Of a stretch of 64,000 nt of DNA, positions 43,337-52,306 are shown in pieces; positions within the stretch are counted from its first letter, which is position 1; each line of letters begins with the position of its first letter. Origin of the DNA: Paraburkholderia caribensis. GTDB lineage: Bacteria; Pseudomonadota; Gammaproteobacteria; Burkholderiales; Burkholderiaceae. Where the stretch lies: NCBI RefSeq assembly GCF_002902945.1, contig NZ_CP026101.1, positions 1,488,001-1,552,000 of the forward strand, in the 5' to 3' direction. Under the pieces are notes generated by a model. That model made no database searches. It worked only from the letters and a program-made list of their open reading frames with translations, and was not told where the DNA came from. A program made the position numbers and the translations under genes.

Positions 43337-44230
43337 GTGGAGATCGGTTTTTGCGGACCGGGCTTGATGGGGGCGCCCATGATTCGTCATTTGCTGGGTG
43401 CAGGTCATGCAGTGCAGGTGTGGAACCGCACGCGAGCCAAAGCGGAGGCACTGGTGGCGGACGGCGCGGCGGTCGCGTCGACACCCGCTGAACTCGTCGG
43501 CAGGGCTGAAGCCATTTTCCTGTGCGTGCTCGACGCGGCGGCTGTCGAAGAAGTCGTGTTCGGCGCGAACGGCATCGTACCGGGCGTGCTCGAGGCGAAA
43601 GGCAACAGCCGCGTGCGCTGGATCGTCGATCACGGCAGCATCCCACCGTCGGCGACGCGCGCGTTCGCCGCGCGGGCGGCGGAAGCGAACATCGGCTGGA
43701 TCGACGCGCCCGTCTCGGGTGGCGTGGCGGGCGCGATCGCCGGAACGCTCGCTGTCATGGCCGGCGGCGAGGCCGCTGACGTCACGGCCGTCACGCCCGT
43801 CATCGAGTCCTATGCGGCTCGCGTCACGCACATGGGCGCAGCGGGCGCCGGACAGACCACCAAGCTGTGCAACCAGGCGATCGTGACGTCGACGGTGGCG
43901 GCCATTGCCGAGGCCGTCAGCCTCGCGCAGCGCAGCGGCATCGACGCCGCACGTCTGACGCAGGCGCTCGCTGGCGGCTGGGCCGACTCGGTGCTGCTGC
44001 AGACCTTCGTGCCGCGCATGACGGAGTCGGGTCAGCCGCCCATCGGCGCGCTGAGCACGTTCCAGAAGGATGCAGACACCATTGCCGCCGCCGCTTACGA
44101 AACAGGCACTCCAATGCCGGTTTCGGGCGCAGTGCAGCAACTGTTGCGTCTCGGTGCAGCCATGGGACTGGCGGATGCAGATTTGTCCGGTTTCATCGAC
44201 GTGTTGCACACGCCGCGTAAAAAAGGGTAG
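43337..44230 (+). CDS. NAD(P)-dependent oxidoreductase of the 3-hydroxyisobutyrate dehydrogenase family
   Basis: The 297-residue protein has the N-terminal Rossmann motif GFCGPGLMGAPM, the DAPVSGGVAGA substrate block and Lys in GQTTKLCNQ, all typical of beta-hydroxyacid dehydrogenases (3-hydroxyisobutyrate, tartronate semialdehyde or glyoxylate/succinic semialdehyde reductases). Tartronate semialdehyde reductase would fit glyoxylate metabolism after allantoin breakdown, but sequence alone does not decide. GTG 43337 is chosen because GGAGGAG lies six bases upstream; ATG 43322 overlaps this site. Confidence 0.85.
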   Translation: MEIGFCGPGLMGAPMIRHLLGAGHAVQVWNRTRAKAEALVADGAAVASTPAELVGRAEAIFLCVLDAAAVEEVVFGANGIVPGVLEAKGNSRVRWIVDHGSIPPSATRAFAARAAEANIGWIDAPVSGGVAGAIAGTLAVMAGGEAADVTAVTPVIESYAARVTHMGAAGAGQTTKLCNQAIVTSTVAAIAEAVSLAQRSGIDAARLTQALAGGWADSVLLQTFVPRMTESGQPPIGALSTFQKDADTIAAAAYETGTPMPVSGAVQQLLRLGAAMGLADADLSGFIDVLHTPRKKG

Positions 44231-44328
44231 CAGGACACTCGCGACAGGCCTGGAGCGCGGCGCGCGTGATGCGATAACCTGCTAAAATACTAGGTTTTTC
44301 GCCGATCTATCATTCAAAGGGACGCGCC

Positions 44329-45921
44329 GTGCTGTCTACTGCCAACATCACCATGCAATTCGGGCCGAAGCCCCTGTTCGAGAACATCTCGGTCAAATTC
44401 GGCGAAGGCAACCGCTACGGCCTGATCGGCGCGAACGGTTGTGGTAAGTCGACGTTCATGAAGATCCTGGGCGGCGATCTGGAGCAAAGCTCGGGCAACG
44501 TGATGCTCGAGCCGAACGTCCGTCTTGGCAAGCTGCGCCAGGACCAGTTCGCTTACGAAGACGTGCGCGTGCTCGACGTCGTGATGATGGGCCACACGGA
44601 AATGTGGGCGGCGATGACCGAACGCGACGCGATCTACGCGAACCCGGAAGCGACCGACGACGACTACATGCACGCAGCCGAACTGGAAGCGAAGTTCGCC
44701 GAGTACGACGGCTACACGGCCGAAGCGCGCGCGGGTGAACTGCTGCTCGGCATCGGTATCTCGATAGACCTGCACAATGGTCCGATGAGCAACGTCGCGC
44801 CGGGCTGGAAACTGCGCGTACTGCTCGCGCAGGCGCTGTTCTCGAAGCCGGACGTGTTGCTGCTCGACGAACCGACCAACAATCTGGACATCAACTCGAT
44901 CCGCTGGCTCGAAGACGTGCTGAACGAGTACGACTCGACGATGATCATCATCTCGCACGATCGACACTTCCTGAACCAGGTCTGCACGCACATGGCGGAC
45001 ATGGACTACGGTACGCTGAAGGTCTACCCCGGCAACTACGACGACTACATGCTCGCGAGCACGCAGGCGCGCGAGCGTCAGCAGGCTGCGAATGCAAAGG
45101 CCAAGGAACGTGTCGCCGACCTGCAGGATTTCGTGCGCCGCTTCTCGGCCAACAAGTCGAAGGCGCGCCAGGCAACCAGCCGTCTGAAGATGATCGACAA
45201 GATCAAGATCGAGGAATTCAAGCCGTCGTCGCGTCAGAACCCGTTCATCCGCTTCGAGTACGAGAAGAAGCTGCACAATATTGCAGTGGTCGCGGACAGC
45301 ATTACGAAGAAGTACGACCGCACGATCTTCAGCAACTTCAGCCTCAGTGTGCAACCGGGCGAGCGCATCGCGATCATCGGCGAGAACGGCGCGGGCAAAA
45401 CGACGCTGCTGCGTTCGCTGCTCGGTAATCTGAGTGTCGACCATGGTTCGGTCAAGTGGGCCGAAAACGCGAACGTCGGCTACATGCCGCAGGACACGTA
45501 CGAAGAGTTCCCGAGCGACGTCACGCTGATGGACTGGATCGACCAGTACCGCAAGGAAGGCGACGACGAGCAGATGGTGCGCGGCACGCTGGGCCGGCTG
45601 CTGTTTAATGCAGACGACATCAGGAAGTCGGTGAAAGTGCTGTCGGGCGGCGAGAAAGGCCGCATGATCTGGGGTAAGCTGATGCTCGGTCGCCACAATG
45701 TGCTGCTGATGGACGAGCCGACCAACCACATGGACATGGAGTCGATCGAATCGCTGCAGATCGCGCTGGACAAATACGACGGTACTTTGATCTTCGTTTC
45801 TCACGACCGTGAATTCGTGAGCGGGTTGGCGAACCGGATCATCGAGGTGAAGACGGATGGCACGCTGACTGACTTCGGCGGCAACTACGAAGACTTCCTT
45901 TCGAGTCAGGGCGTGCAGTAA
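44329..45921 (+). CDS. ybiT: ABC-F family ATPase (YbiT)
   Basis: The 530-residue protein is a cytosolic ABC-F protein with two ABC domains (Walker A GANGCGKST and GENGAGKTT; signatures in NVAPGWKLRVLLAQALF and LSGGEKGRM) and the charged linker between them (RERQQAANAKAKERVADLQDF). Length and the N-terminus (TANITMQFGPKPLFENISVK) match E. coli YbiT. ABC-F proteins bind the ribosomal E site. GTG start 44329. A TAAAAT at 44283-44288 is a candidate -10 box. Confidence 0.95.
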   Translation: MLSTANITMQFGPKPLFENISVKFGEGNRYGLIGANGCGKSTFMKILGGDLEQSSGNVMLEPNVRLGKLRQDQFAYEDVRVLDVVMMGHTEMWAAMTERDAIYANPEATDDDYMHAAELEAKFAEYDGYTAEARAGELLLGIGISIDLHNGPMSNVAPGWKLRVLLAQALFSKPDVLLLDEPTNNLDINSIRWLEDVLNEYDSTMIIISHDRHFLNQVCTHMADMDYGTLKVYPGNYDDYMLASTQARERQQAANAKAKERVADLQDFVRRFSANKSKARQATSRLKMIDKIKIEEFKPSSRQNPFIRFEYEKKLHNIAVVADSITKKYDRTIFSNFSLSVQPGERIAIIGENGAGKTTLLRSLLGNLSVDHGSVKWAENANVGYMPQDTYEEFPSDVTLMDWIDQYRKEGDDEQMVRGTLGRLLFNADDIRKSVKVLSGGEKGRMIWGKLMLGRHNVLLMDEPTNHMDMESIESLQIALDKYDGTLIFVSHDREFVSGLANRIIEVKTDGTLTDFGGNYEDFLSSQGVQ

Positions 45922-45944
45922 GCGTTACCGCATTGATTCAGGCG

Positions 45945-45976
45945 AAAACCCGCTTCTTACGAAGCGGGTTTTTTAT
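45945..45976 (+). terminator. Rho-independent terminator after ybiT
   Basis: An 11-bp stem AAACCCGCTTC / GAAGCGGGTTT with a TTAC loop runs into a T tract. Confidence 0.92.
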
Positions 45977-46091
45977 TGCCCGCTGCCGATGTATCTTGCG
46001 CTCTCGCGCCGATTCCTCTTGTGCGTGTCCGATCGCGTCGTTTTGCCACGAGTAAAATGGACAGACTATCCAGGAGACAGGACGCAAGACA

Positions 46092-47528
46092 ATGAAGACC
46101 TTCGAGCATTTCTACATCGCCGGCAAATGGATCAAGCCGTGCGGCACAGGCATGATCGATGTGATCGACTCGGGCACGGAAGAAGTGATGGGCCGCATTC
46201 CCGAGGGCGTCGAAGCCGATGCCGAGGCGGCCATTGCCGCTGCACGCGCTGCTTTCGACAGCTGGGCCGCGACGCCGCCGAAGGAGCGCGGCGCGTACTT
46301 GCAAAAAATTGCAGACAATCTCAAGGCGCGAACCGATGAACTCGCGGGCTACATCTGCGGTGAAGTCGGCATGCCGGTCAAGCTTGCCCGCGCGATACAG
46401 GTCGGCGGTCCCGTGTATAACTGGCGGGCCTATGCGAAGCTCGCGGGTGAATTCCAGTTCGAAGAGCAGGTCGGCAATTCGCTCGTCGTGCGCGAACCCG
46501 TCGGCGTCGTTGCCGCGATTACGCCGTGGAACTATCCGCTAAACCAGGTCACGCTGAAGGTGGCAGCCGCGCTTGCGGCTGGCTGCACTATCGTGCTCAA
46601 GCCGTCGGAAGTGGCGCCGCTGAATGCCTTCGTGCTGGCGGAAGCAATTCATGAAGCCGGGCTGCCCGCCGGCGTGTTCAATCTGGTGAGCGGCTATGGT
46701 CCCGTGGTCGGTGAAGTGCTCGCGAGCCATCCATCCGTCGATATGGTGTCGTTCACCGGCTCGACACGGGCTGGCAAGCGCGTGTCGGAACTGGCGGCCG
46801 CGTCGGTGAAGCGAGTTGCGCTGGAACTAGGCGGCAAATCGGCGTCGGTCATTCTCGACGACGCGGATTTCGCTGCGGCGATCAAGGGCACGGTGGGCGC
46901 GTGCTTCCTGAATTCGGGCCAAACGTGCTCGGCGCACACGCGCATGATCGTGCCCGAATCGCGCTATGACGAAGCGCGCGACCTGGCGAAGAAGGCGGCC
47001 GAAGCATTTGTCGCAGGCGATCCTCGCGTCGAAACGACACGTCTGGGTCCGCTGGCTTCCGCTGCGCAGCAGTCTCGTGTACAGCACTATATTGCGCGTG
47101 GCATCGAAGAAGGCGCCGAGCTCATCACGGGTGGCACCGGCATGCCGGATGGAATCTCAAAGGGCTTTTTCGTGAAACCGACGGTGTTCGGCCGCGTGCA
47201 TCCCAAGGCGACGATTGCGCAGGAAGAAATCTTCGGTCCCGTGCTGACCATCCTTACCTACAAGGACGAAGACGAAGCCGTGCGCATTGCTAACGACTCG
47301 GTGTACGGACTCGGCGGCGCGGTATGGGCGGGGAGCGATGAGCACGCCATCCGCGTCGCGCGGCGTATCCGCACCGGACAGGTCGATATCAACGGCGGCG
47401 CATGGAACATGGCCGCACCGTTCGGCGGCTACAAGCAGTCGGGACACGGGCGCGAGAACGGCACCTACGGGCTCGAAGAGTATCTGGAGTACAAGTCGAT
47501 GCAATTGAAGGTGGACAAGCCTGCATAG
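46092..47528 (+). CDS. Aldehyde dehydrogenase (NAD(P)+-dependent)
   Basis: The 478-residue protein has the catalytic Glu245 in VALELGGKS, the nucleophile Cys279 in NSGQTCSAHTR, the TPWNYPLNQ cofactor block and the FTGSTRAGKR motif. It belongs to the large class 3/general ALDH superfamily; substrate is not determined. The C-terminal AAPFGGYKQSGHGRENG motif is standard. A standalone gene, with the nitronate monooxygenase gene 185 bases downstream. Confidence 0.92.
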   Translation: MKTFEHFYIAGKWIKPCGTGMIDVIDSGTEEVMGRIPEGVEADAEAAIAAARAAFDSWAATPPKERGAYLQKIADNLKARTDELAGYICGEVGMPVKLARAIQVGGPVYNWRAYAKLAGEFQFEEQVGNSLVVREPVGVVAAITPWNYPLNQVTLKVAAALAAGCTIVLKPSEVAPLNAFVLAEAIHEAGLPAGVFNLVSGYGPVVGEVLASHPSVDMVSFTGSTRAGKRVSELAAASVKRVALELGGKSASVILDDADFAAAIKGTVGACFLNSGQTCSAHTRMIVPESRYDEARDLAKKAAEAFVAGDPRVETTRLGPLASAAQQSRVQHYIARGIEEGAELITGGTGMPDGISKGFFVKPTVFGRVHPKATIAQEEIFGPVLTILTYKDEDEAVRIANDSVYGLGGAVWAGSDEHAIRVARRIRTGQVDINGGAWNMAAPFGGYKQSGHGRENGTYGLEEYLEYKSMQLKVDKPA

Positions 47529-47713
47529 ATTTGCATGAGCGCGACACGGGGCAATTCATGTCGACGCGCACGCACAACCGATGACGGAGCGCAACGAAAG
47601 CGCGTGTCGATGGCCGGCACGCGCTTTTTGTTTGACCTCACGCAAGATACTGCATTTGCCAGTTGCGACCATCGAGGCTTTTCGTCGAATCCCATCGGCG
47701 ACGGAGGCCTCTC

Positions 47714-48904
47714 ATGTTTCCATCTCATCCCTTTGCACCGCTCGTGATTCGCGGGCGATCGCTGTTACCCATCGTGCAGGGCGGCATGGGTGTCGGCGTG
47801 TCCGCGCATCGGCTTGCGGGCAGCGTGGCGCGCGAAGGCGCACTCGGCACGATCGCCAGCATCGATTTGCGCCATCACCACGCGGACCTGCTCGAGCGCT
47901 GCCGCGCGACCCCCGACCGCGCGACGCTCGAAGACGCCAACCGCATCGCGCTTACACGTGAGATTCATGCCGCCCGAACCCTCAGCGAAGGGCGCGGCAT
48001 GATTGCCGTCAACGTGATGAAGGCGGTCAACGCGCATGCGGACTATGTCCGGATCGCCTGTGAGCTGGGCGCGGACGCGATCGTCATGGGAGCAGGCCTG
48101 CCGCTCGATCTCCCCGACCTGACGCAAGGACGCGACATTGCGTTGATCCCGATTCTGTCCGACAGCCGGGGCGTTGGCGTCGTGCTCAGGAAGTGGATGA
48201 AGAAGGGCCGCTTGCCCGATGCGATCGTGATCGAGCACCCGGCGCATGCAGGCGGTCACCTCGGCGTGACGAATCTCGACGACATGCACGATGCGCGTTT
48301 CGAGTTCACACGCGTACTGCAGGAAATCGACGAGATATTCACTTCACTGCAGATCAGTCGAAGTGAAGTGCCGGTGATCGTTGCAGGCGGCATCAACAGT
48401 CATGAAGCGGTGCGTGCGTGTCTCGAAGCAGGCGCGAACGGCGTGCAGATTGGCACGCCGTTCGCCGTCACCGAAGAGGGCGATGCCCATCCGAATTTCA
48501 AGCGCGTGCTGGCCGATGCGACGTCCGAAGACATCGTCGAGTTCGTCAGCGTGACGGGCCTGCCGGCGCGCGCCGTGAAGACGCCGTGGCTCGAACGCTA
48601 TCTGCGCAACGAATCGCGCATCCGGACAAAAATCGGTGCACTCACACGCGCGTGCCCGACCGCACTCGAATGCCTGAGTGCATGTGGTTTGCGCGACGGC
48701 ATTGAAAAGTTCGGGCACTTCTGCATCGATACGCGCCTTGCGGCTGCACTGCGCGGCGACGTGAACAACGGCCTGTTTTTTCGTGGACGCGAAGCCTTGC
48801 CGTTCGGCACTGCGATCCGCAGCGTGCGCGATCTTCTCGAACTGCTGTTGACAGGTGCGGCGCGACCGGTGGTCGCAGGGCGGCTTGCGTTTTCGCTGGG
48901 TTGA
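47714..48904 (+). CDS. Nitronate monooxygenase (2-nitropropane dioxygenase family)
   Basis: The 396-residue FMN-dependent protein has the TIM-barrel signature VQGGMGVGVSAHRLAGSVA at the start, a barrel with IEHPAHAGGHLGV (the catalytic-His region) and VIVAGGINSHEAVRACLEAGANGVQIGTPF (FMN phosphate site, read in parts). Such enzymes detoxify propionate-3-nitronate; some members are FabK-like enoyl reductases. ATG 47714 was chosen after GGAGG; an upstream frame to 47663 is unsupported. Conserved Cys in FGHFCIDTRLA may be structural. Confidence 0.88.
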   Translation: MFPSHPFAPLVIRGRSLLPIVQGGMGVGVSAHRLAGSVAREGALGTIASIDLRHHHADLLERCRATPDRATLEDANRIALTREIHAARTLSEGRGMIAVNVMKAVNAHADYVRIACELGADAIVMGAGLPLDLPDLTQGRDIALIPILSDSRGVGVVLRKWMKKGRLPDAIVIEHPAHAGGHLGVTNLDDMHDARFEFTRVLQEIDEIFTSLQISRSEVPVIVAGGINSHEAVRACLEAGANGVQIGTPFAVTEEGDAHPNFKRVLADATSEDIVEFVSVTGLPARAVKTPWLERYLRNESRIRTKIGALTRACPTALECLSACGLRDGIEKFGHFCIDTRLAAALRGDVNNGLFFRGREALPFGTAIRSVRDLLELLLTGAARPVVAGRLAFSLG

Positions 48905-49000
48905 TGGGGGTCAAAGAGCACGCGTAGGGGAACGCCGACAATGCTCACGTGCGCGATTCTTCGCACCTCGCGCAACCACACAAGAAAATCAGGGTAGCTT

Positions 49001-49645
49001 ATGAACAAGAAAATTCGATCCATCGGGGCAGCATTGTGCACAGCCGGGCTGGCGCTGATGACTTCACACGCATTCGCGGCAGACGGCGACCCGACTTCGG
49101 GCATTCATGCCGGCGACATACTCGTGCGTCTGCGCGCAATCAGTATCATGCCGCAGGTGCGTACGAGCGACACGCTGTCCGCCCTGAATGTCGACGTCAA
49201 CAACGCGACCGTGCCTGAACTCGACTTCACATACATGATTCGCGACAACATCGGCGTGGAACTCATTCTCGGCACGTCGCGGCATCAACTGACTTCGAAC
49301 CTCGGCGACCTGGGCGGCGTCAACGTGCTGCCGCCTACGCTGCTGCTGCAGTATCACTTCAATCATCAGGGGCAGGTTCGGCCTTATGTCGGCGCGGGCG
49401 TGAACTACACGTACTTCTACAACGACGGGCTGCATGCGGGCGACCAGCAGATTTCCGTCAAGCGCAGCAGTTTTGGTCCGGCACTGCAGATAGGCGTCGA
49501 CGTGCAGTTGACGAAATCGGTGTTCGCGAACGTCGATGTGAAGAAGGTCTGGATGAAGACGGATGCATCGCTCAATGGTGCATCGCTCGGCACGCTGCAT
49601 ATCGATCCGTTGATCGTCGGCGTGGGTGTCGGGATGAAGTTCTGA
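49001..49645 (+). CDS. ompW: OmpW-family outer-membrane beta-barrel protein
   Basis: The 214-residue protein has a signal peptide (cleavage after AFA) and the OmpW signature at HAGDILVRLRAISIMPQ, the PELDFTYMIRDNIGVELILG block, and the C-terminal PLIVGVGVGMKF ending in the outer-membrane Phe. OmpW forms an eight-stranded barrel with a hydrophobic channel. Length is typical. Confidence 0.93.
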   Translation: MNKKIRSIGAALCTAGLALMTSHAFAADGDPTSGIHAGDILVRLRAISIMPQVRTSDTLSALNVDVNNATVPELDFTYMIRDNIGVELILGTSRHQLTSNLGDLGGVNVLPPTLLLQYHFNHQGQVRPYVGAGVNYTYFYNDGLHAGDQQISVKRSSFGPALQIGVDVQLTKSVFANVDVKKVWMKTDASLNGASLGTLHIDPLIVGVGVGMKF

Positions 49646-49674
49646 GTACCGCTCGTCTCAACGTTGATGCAATG

Positions 49675-49706
49675 AAAAACGCCGGCTCGTTATGAGCCGG
49701 CGTTTT
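49675..49706 (+). terminator. Strong terminator after ompW
   Basis: A 13-bp stem (AAAACGCCGGCTC / GAGCCGGCGTTTT) with a GTTAT loop. The DUF1289 gene ends downstream, so it may serve both strands. Confidence 0.9.
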
Positions 49707-49764
49707 CGCCTGGCGGATCAGTGCATGCGCAGCGGCGCGGTGCATCCGCCCAACAGACGATGCA

Positions 49765-49968
49765 TCACAGCTTGTCGAATTTGAATCGCATCGCCGTGCC
49801 TTCGAGCTCGATGCGCGTCCAGACGGCGCGCTTTTCCTCATCGGTCAGAAACACCCAGTTCGATACTTCCGTCGCCGTGCGGCCGCACCCTTTGCAGACT
49901 TCGTCGAAAAGCGTCGAGCAGACGCCGATGCAGGGGCTGTCGGGAAGGTCGTGCAGATTCGATGACAT
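49765..49968 (-). CDS. DUF1289 small Cys-rich protein
   Basis: The 67-residue product has the DUF1289 pattern: PDSPCIGVCSTLFDEVCKGCGRTATEVSNW, with four Cys in a C-x3-C-x7-C-x2-C array (two pieces quoted: PCIGVCSTL and VCKGCGRTATEV). The Cys residues probably bind zinc or an Fe-S cluster. Function is unproven. ATG 49968 was chosen by the family start; an upstream in-frame extension to 50064 overlaps low-complexity sequence. Confidence 0.85.
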   Translation of the reverse strand: MSSNLHDLPDSPCIGVCSTLFDEVCKGCGRTATEVSNWVFLTDEEKRAVWTRIELEGTAMRFKFDKL

Positions 49969-50070
49969 CGAGATACCTTGAACGGGAAATGCGTGCGGTC
50001 CGCTATGGTAAACCAAAAGCGCAGTCGGCTTCCTGCACCCATTTCGCGCTCGGCCGACATGCATTGAACT

Positions 50071-50277
50071 TCATCGCGCGATGCTGTAGCCGATACGCGC
50101 CATCCAGTGCTGACGCTTGTTGTAGTCCAGCAGATCTTCGCCGTAGCCGTTGAAGTAGCCGACCCACAGATACCCACCCCATGCGCTGCTGCCGAGCAGC
50201 CTGGCCAATGTGCACGCTGCAGAACCGTCGACGACGGGATCTGCAACGAACTTCGTATGCATTGCCTTGCATTGCAC
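50071..50277 (-). pseudogene. C-terminal remnant of a phospholipase A1 (OMPLA/PldA) gene
   Basis: The 68-residue frame ends in YLWVGYFNGYGEDLLDYN, RQHW and MARIGYSIAR, which matches the last strands of outer-membrane phospholipase A, where the FNGYGESLIDYN-type motif precedes the terminal strand. Only about 45 residues of homology remain; upstream the frame meets a stop within ten codons and I find no catalytic His/Ser part in other frames. It is read as a decayed fragment rather than a gene. A full-length copy could exist elsewhere. Confidence 0.6.
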
Positions 50278-50457
50278 TTTGCTGCGAACGTCCTCAATGC
50301 ATTTTCATACTTGCGGCGCAATCGCGTGTAGGGGCTCGATGCAGTGTCCCGACACGGATTGCGATCAAGTCATTGTAAAAGACGACTTACAAAGCGCGCG
50401 CCGCACGCGCGCGTGCAACGAAGCGGGCGGCAGTCGAATGCATCCGGACGCGTCCAG

Positions 50458-51759
50458 TCAACCGGTCGCTGTTTCCCAGATCAACGCGCCATTCAGTGCA
50501 ATGATGCCCGCGGCGCACATCCACGCGAGTGCGAGCGGGGCGCCGCGCACGCGCCAGCCGTGCATCAGCTGGCTGTCCGATCCGAAGCGGATCAAGGGCA
50601 CGACGGCGAGCGGCAGTTGCAGGCTCAGCACCACCTGGCTCGCTACCAGCAACTGTGCCGAGCCGTGCGGCCCGAACAGGCCGACAGCGACGAGCGCCGG
50701 GCCGATCGCCAGCGCGCGCGTGAGCAGCGCGCGTTGCCAGCGCGGCAGGCGGATCTGCAGGAAGCCTTCCATGACCGCCTGACCCGCCAGCGTGCCCGTC
50801 ACGGTCGCGCTCAGGCCGCACGCGAGCAGCGCAGCGGCGAACAGGATAGCCGCCCAGTGCGAACCGACGATGGGCGCGATCAACCGGTGCGCATCGGCAA
50901 GGTCGGTCACGGCGCGATGGCCGCTCGCGTGGAAGACGGCCGCTGACACGACGAGCAGCGCCGCATTGATCACGAAAGCCAATGAAAGCGCGCTGAAGGT
51001 GCCGAAGTTGACGCCGCGCAAGGCATCGGCAATGTCGGCGTCGCCGGCGGAGCGCGCGTGCGTTTTGACGAGTGACGAATGCAAATACAGGTTGTGTGGC
51101 ATCACCGTGGCGCCCAGAATGCCCGCCGCGAGCCATACCATGCCGGCATTGCGCAGCAGTTCCGGGCTGGGCGCCGCACCCGTCAGCGCGGCTCGCCAGT
51201 CGGGCCGCGCGAGCACCAGTTCGATCACGAAGCACAGGCCGACGAACAGGATCAGCGCGACCACCACCGTCTCCAGCGTGCGCTGTCCGTGCCGTTGCAA
51301 GGCGAGCATCGCGAAGGTGCCGACTGCCGACATCAGCACACCCGCCGTCAGCGACACGCCGAACAGCAACTGCAGCGCGACCGCGCTGCCGACCACCTCG
51401 GCGACATCGCACGCGATGATCGCGATCTCGCTCGTGATCCACAGGAATAGCGTCATGCGCGGACCGGTGCGCTCGCGGCACAGCTGCGCGAGGTCGCGGC
51501 CCGTCACTACGCCGAGGCGCGACGACACCCACTGCAGCAGCATCGCCATCAGGCTTGACATGATGACGACGCTCAGCAGCGTGTAACCGTAGCTCGCGCC
51601 CCCCGCGAGCGCGGTCGCCCAGTTGCCGGGGTCCATATAGCCGATCGCGACCAGCGCGCCCGAGCCGACGAACGGCAGCCAGGTGCCGCGGCGCGGCGGC
51701 TTCGAGCCTGGGCGGCGCCGGCGGCGGGACGGATCCAACGCGAACGGGTTCGAGTTCAT
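50458..51759 (-). CDS. mntH: NRAMP-family metal-ion transporter (MntH-like)
   Basis: NRAMP proteins import Mn2+ and other divalent metals with protons. The 433-residue protein has about 11 transmembrane helices, the metal-site motif DPGN (YMDPGNWATALAG, residues about 43-46) and MPHN (ATVMPHNLYLHSSLV) in helix 6. Both are required and present. ATG 51759 was chosen over an upstream frame to 51858 because the family begins with short polar N-termini; the leading Arg-rich stretch (SRRRRRPGSKPPRRG) is unusual. Confidence 0.9.
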   Translation of the reverse strand: MNSNPFALDPSRRRRRPGSKPPRRGTWLPFVGSGALVAIGYMDPGNWATALAGGASYGYTLLSVVIMSSLMAMLLQWVSSRLGVVTGRDLAQLCRERTGPRMTLFLWITSEIAIIACDVAEVVGSAVALQLLFGVSLTAGVLMSAVGTFAMLALQRHGQRTLETVVVALILFVGLCFVIELVLARPDWRAALTGAAPSPELLRNAGMVWLAAGILGATVMPHNLYLHSSLVKTHARSAGDADIADALRGVNFGTFSALSLAFVINAALLVVSAAVFHASGHRAVTDLADAHRLIAPIVGSHWAAILFAAALLACGLSATVTGTLAGQAVMEGFLQIRLPRWQRALLTRALAIGPALVAVGLFGPHGSAQLLVASQVVLSLQLPLAVVPLIRFGSDSQLMHGWRVRGAPLALAWMCAAGIIALNGALIWETATG

Positions 51760-52306
51760 TGCACTGTGACGGGGAAAGACGCACTCCACGGGGCAATCGG
51801 CATGCCATGCAGTCCACTGCACCCGGATGCATAAAGCCGCGACCACTATCTGGGCCAATTTGACAGTCTATAGTGATGGTGAAAGAGGGTAAGGGGCGGG
51901 ATGCAGTCCGCTTCAGGGGCGAGCAAGGCGCAGGAAGGCTCGATGCAGGAAGCAAGGTTTTTTTCGGGTGGACAGGACGCGATAACCCGATAAAATTGCG
52001 GCCAATTTTGCAGCGGCGTGCCGGCTGTGCCGACCCGATGCATGTGGCGGGACGGAGTGCCGCTGTTCAGCCTCGACAGGCCGCCGGCGGCAGGCTCGAT
52101 GCCGGAACCGCATGGAATCCGTCTGTAAGCCGGAACCCGGCCACAGAACCGCGCGCTGTACCCTTTGCGCGACATCTGGCGGTTTTTTTTGAATCGGGCA
52201 TCGATTGATGGTAGTTTTCGGGTTTTTCAAGGGTAGCCGCAGGCAGCGTACAGCGGCTTGAAGCGGGGTAAGCGACCGGTTCGCGCTGGTCAGAACGGAG
52301 AACGGA
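51760..52306. other. Divergent intergenic region mntH / potF
   Basis: This 547-base region has no supported gene. It contains a good plus-strand promoter (listed separately) about 310 bases before potF, giving a long leader. I looked for a Mn-responsive or cobalamin riboswitch fold in the leader and on the mntH side and did not recognise one. Confidence 0.45.
51969..51996 (+). promoter_or_regulatory. Predicted sigma70 promoter upstream of potF
   Basis: TGGACA at 51969-51974 and TAAAAT at 51991-51996 are separated by 16 bases. This would give a leader of about 300 bases before the potF start codon. Confidence 0.55.

Noticed and set aside
49845..50321. A 158-codon minus-strand frame overlapping the DUF1289 gene and the phospholipase A remnant
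   Set aside because: It is in a different frame from both and shows no family match; the DUF1289 Cys pattern and OMPLA-like motif are in the other frames.
51760..52306. Mn-responsive or cobalamin riboswitch in the mntH/potF spacer
   Set aside because: I checked both strands for the conserved blocks of these riboswitches and found none that fit; only GC-rich palindromic stretches.
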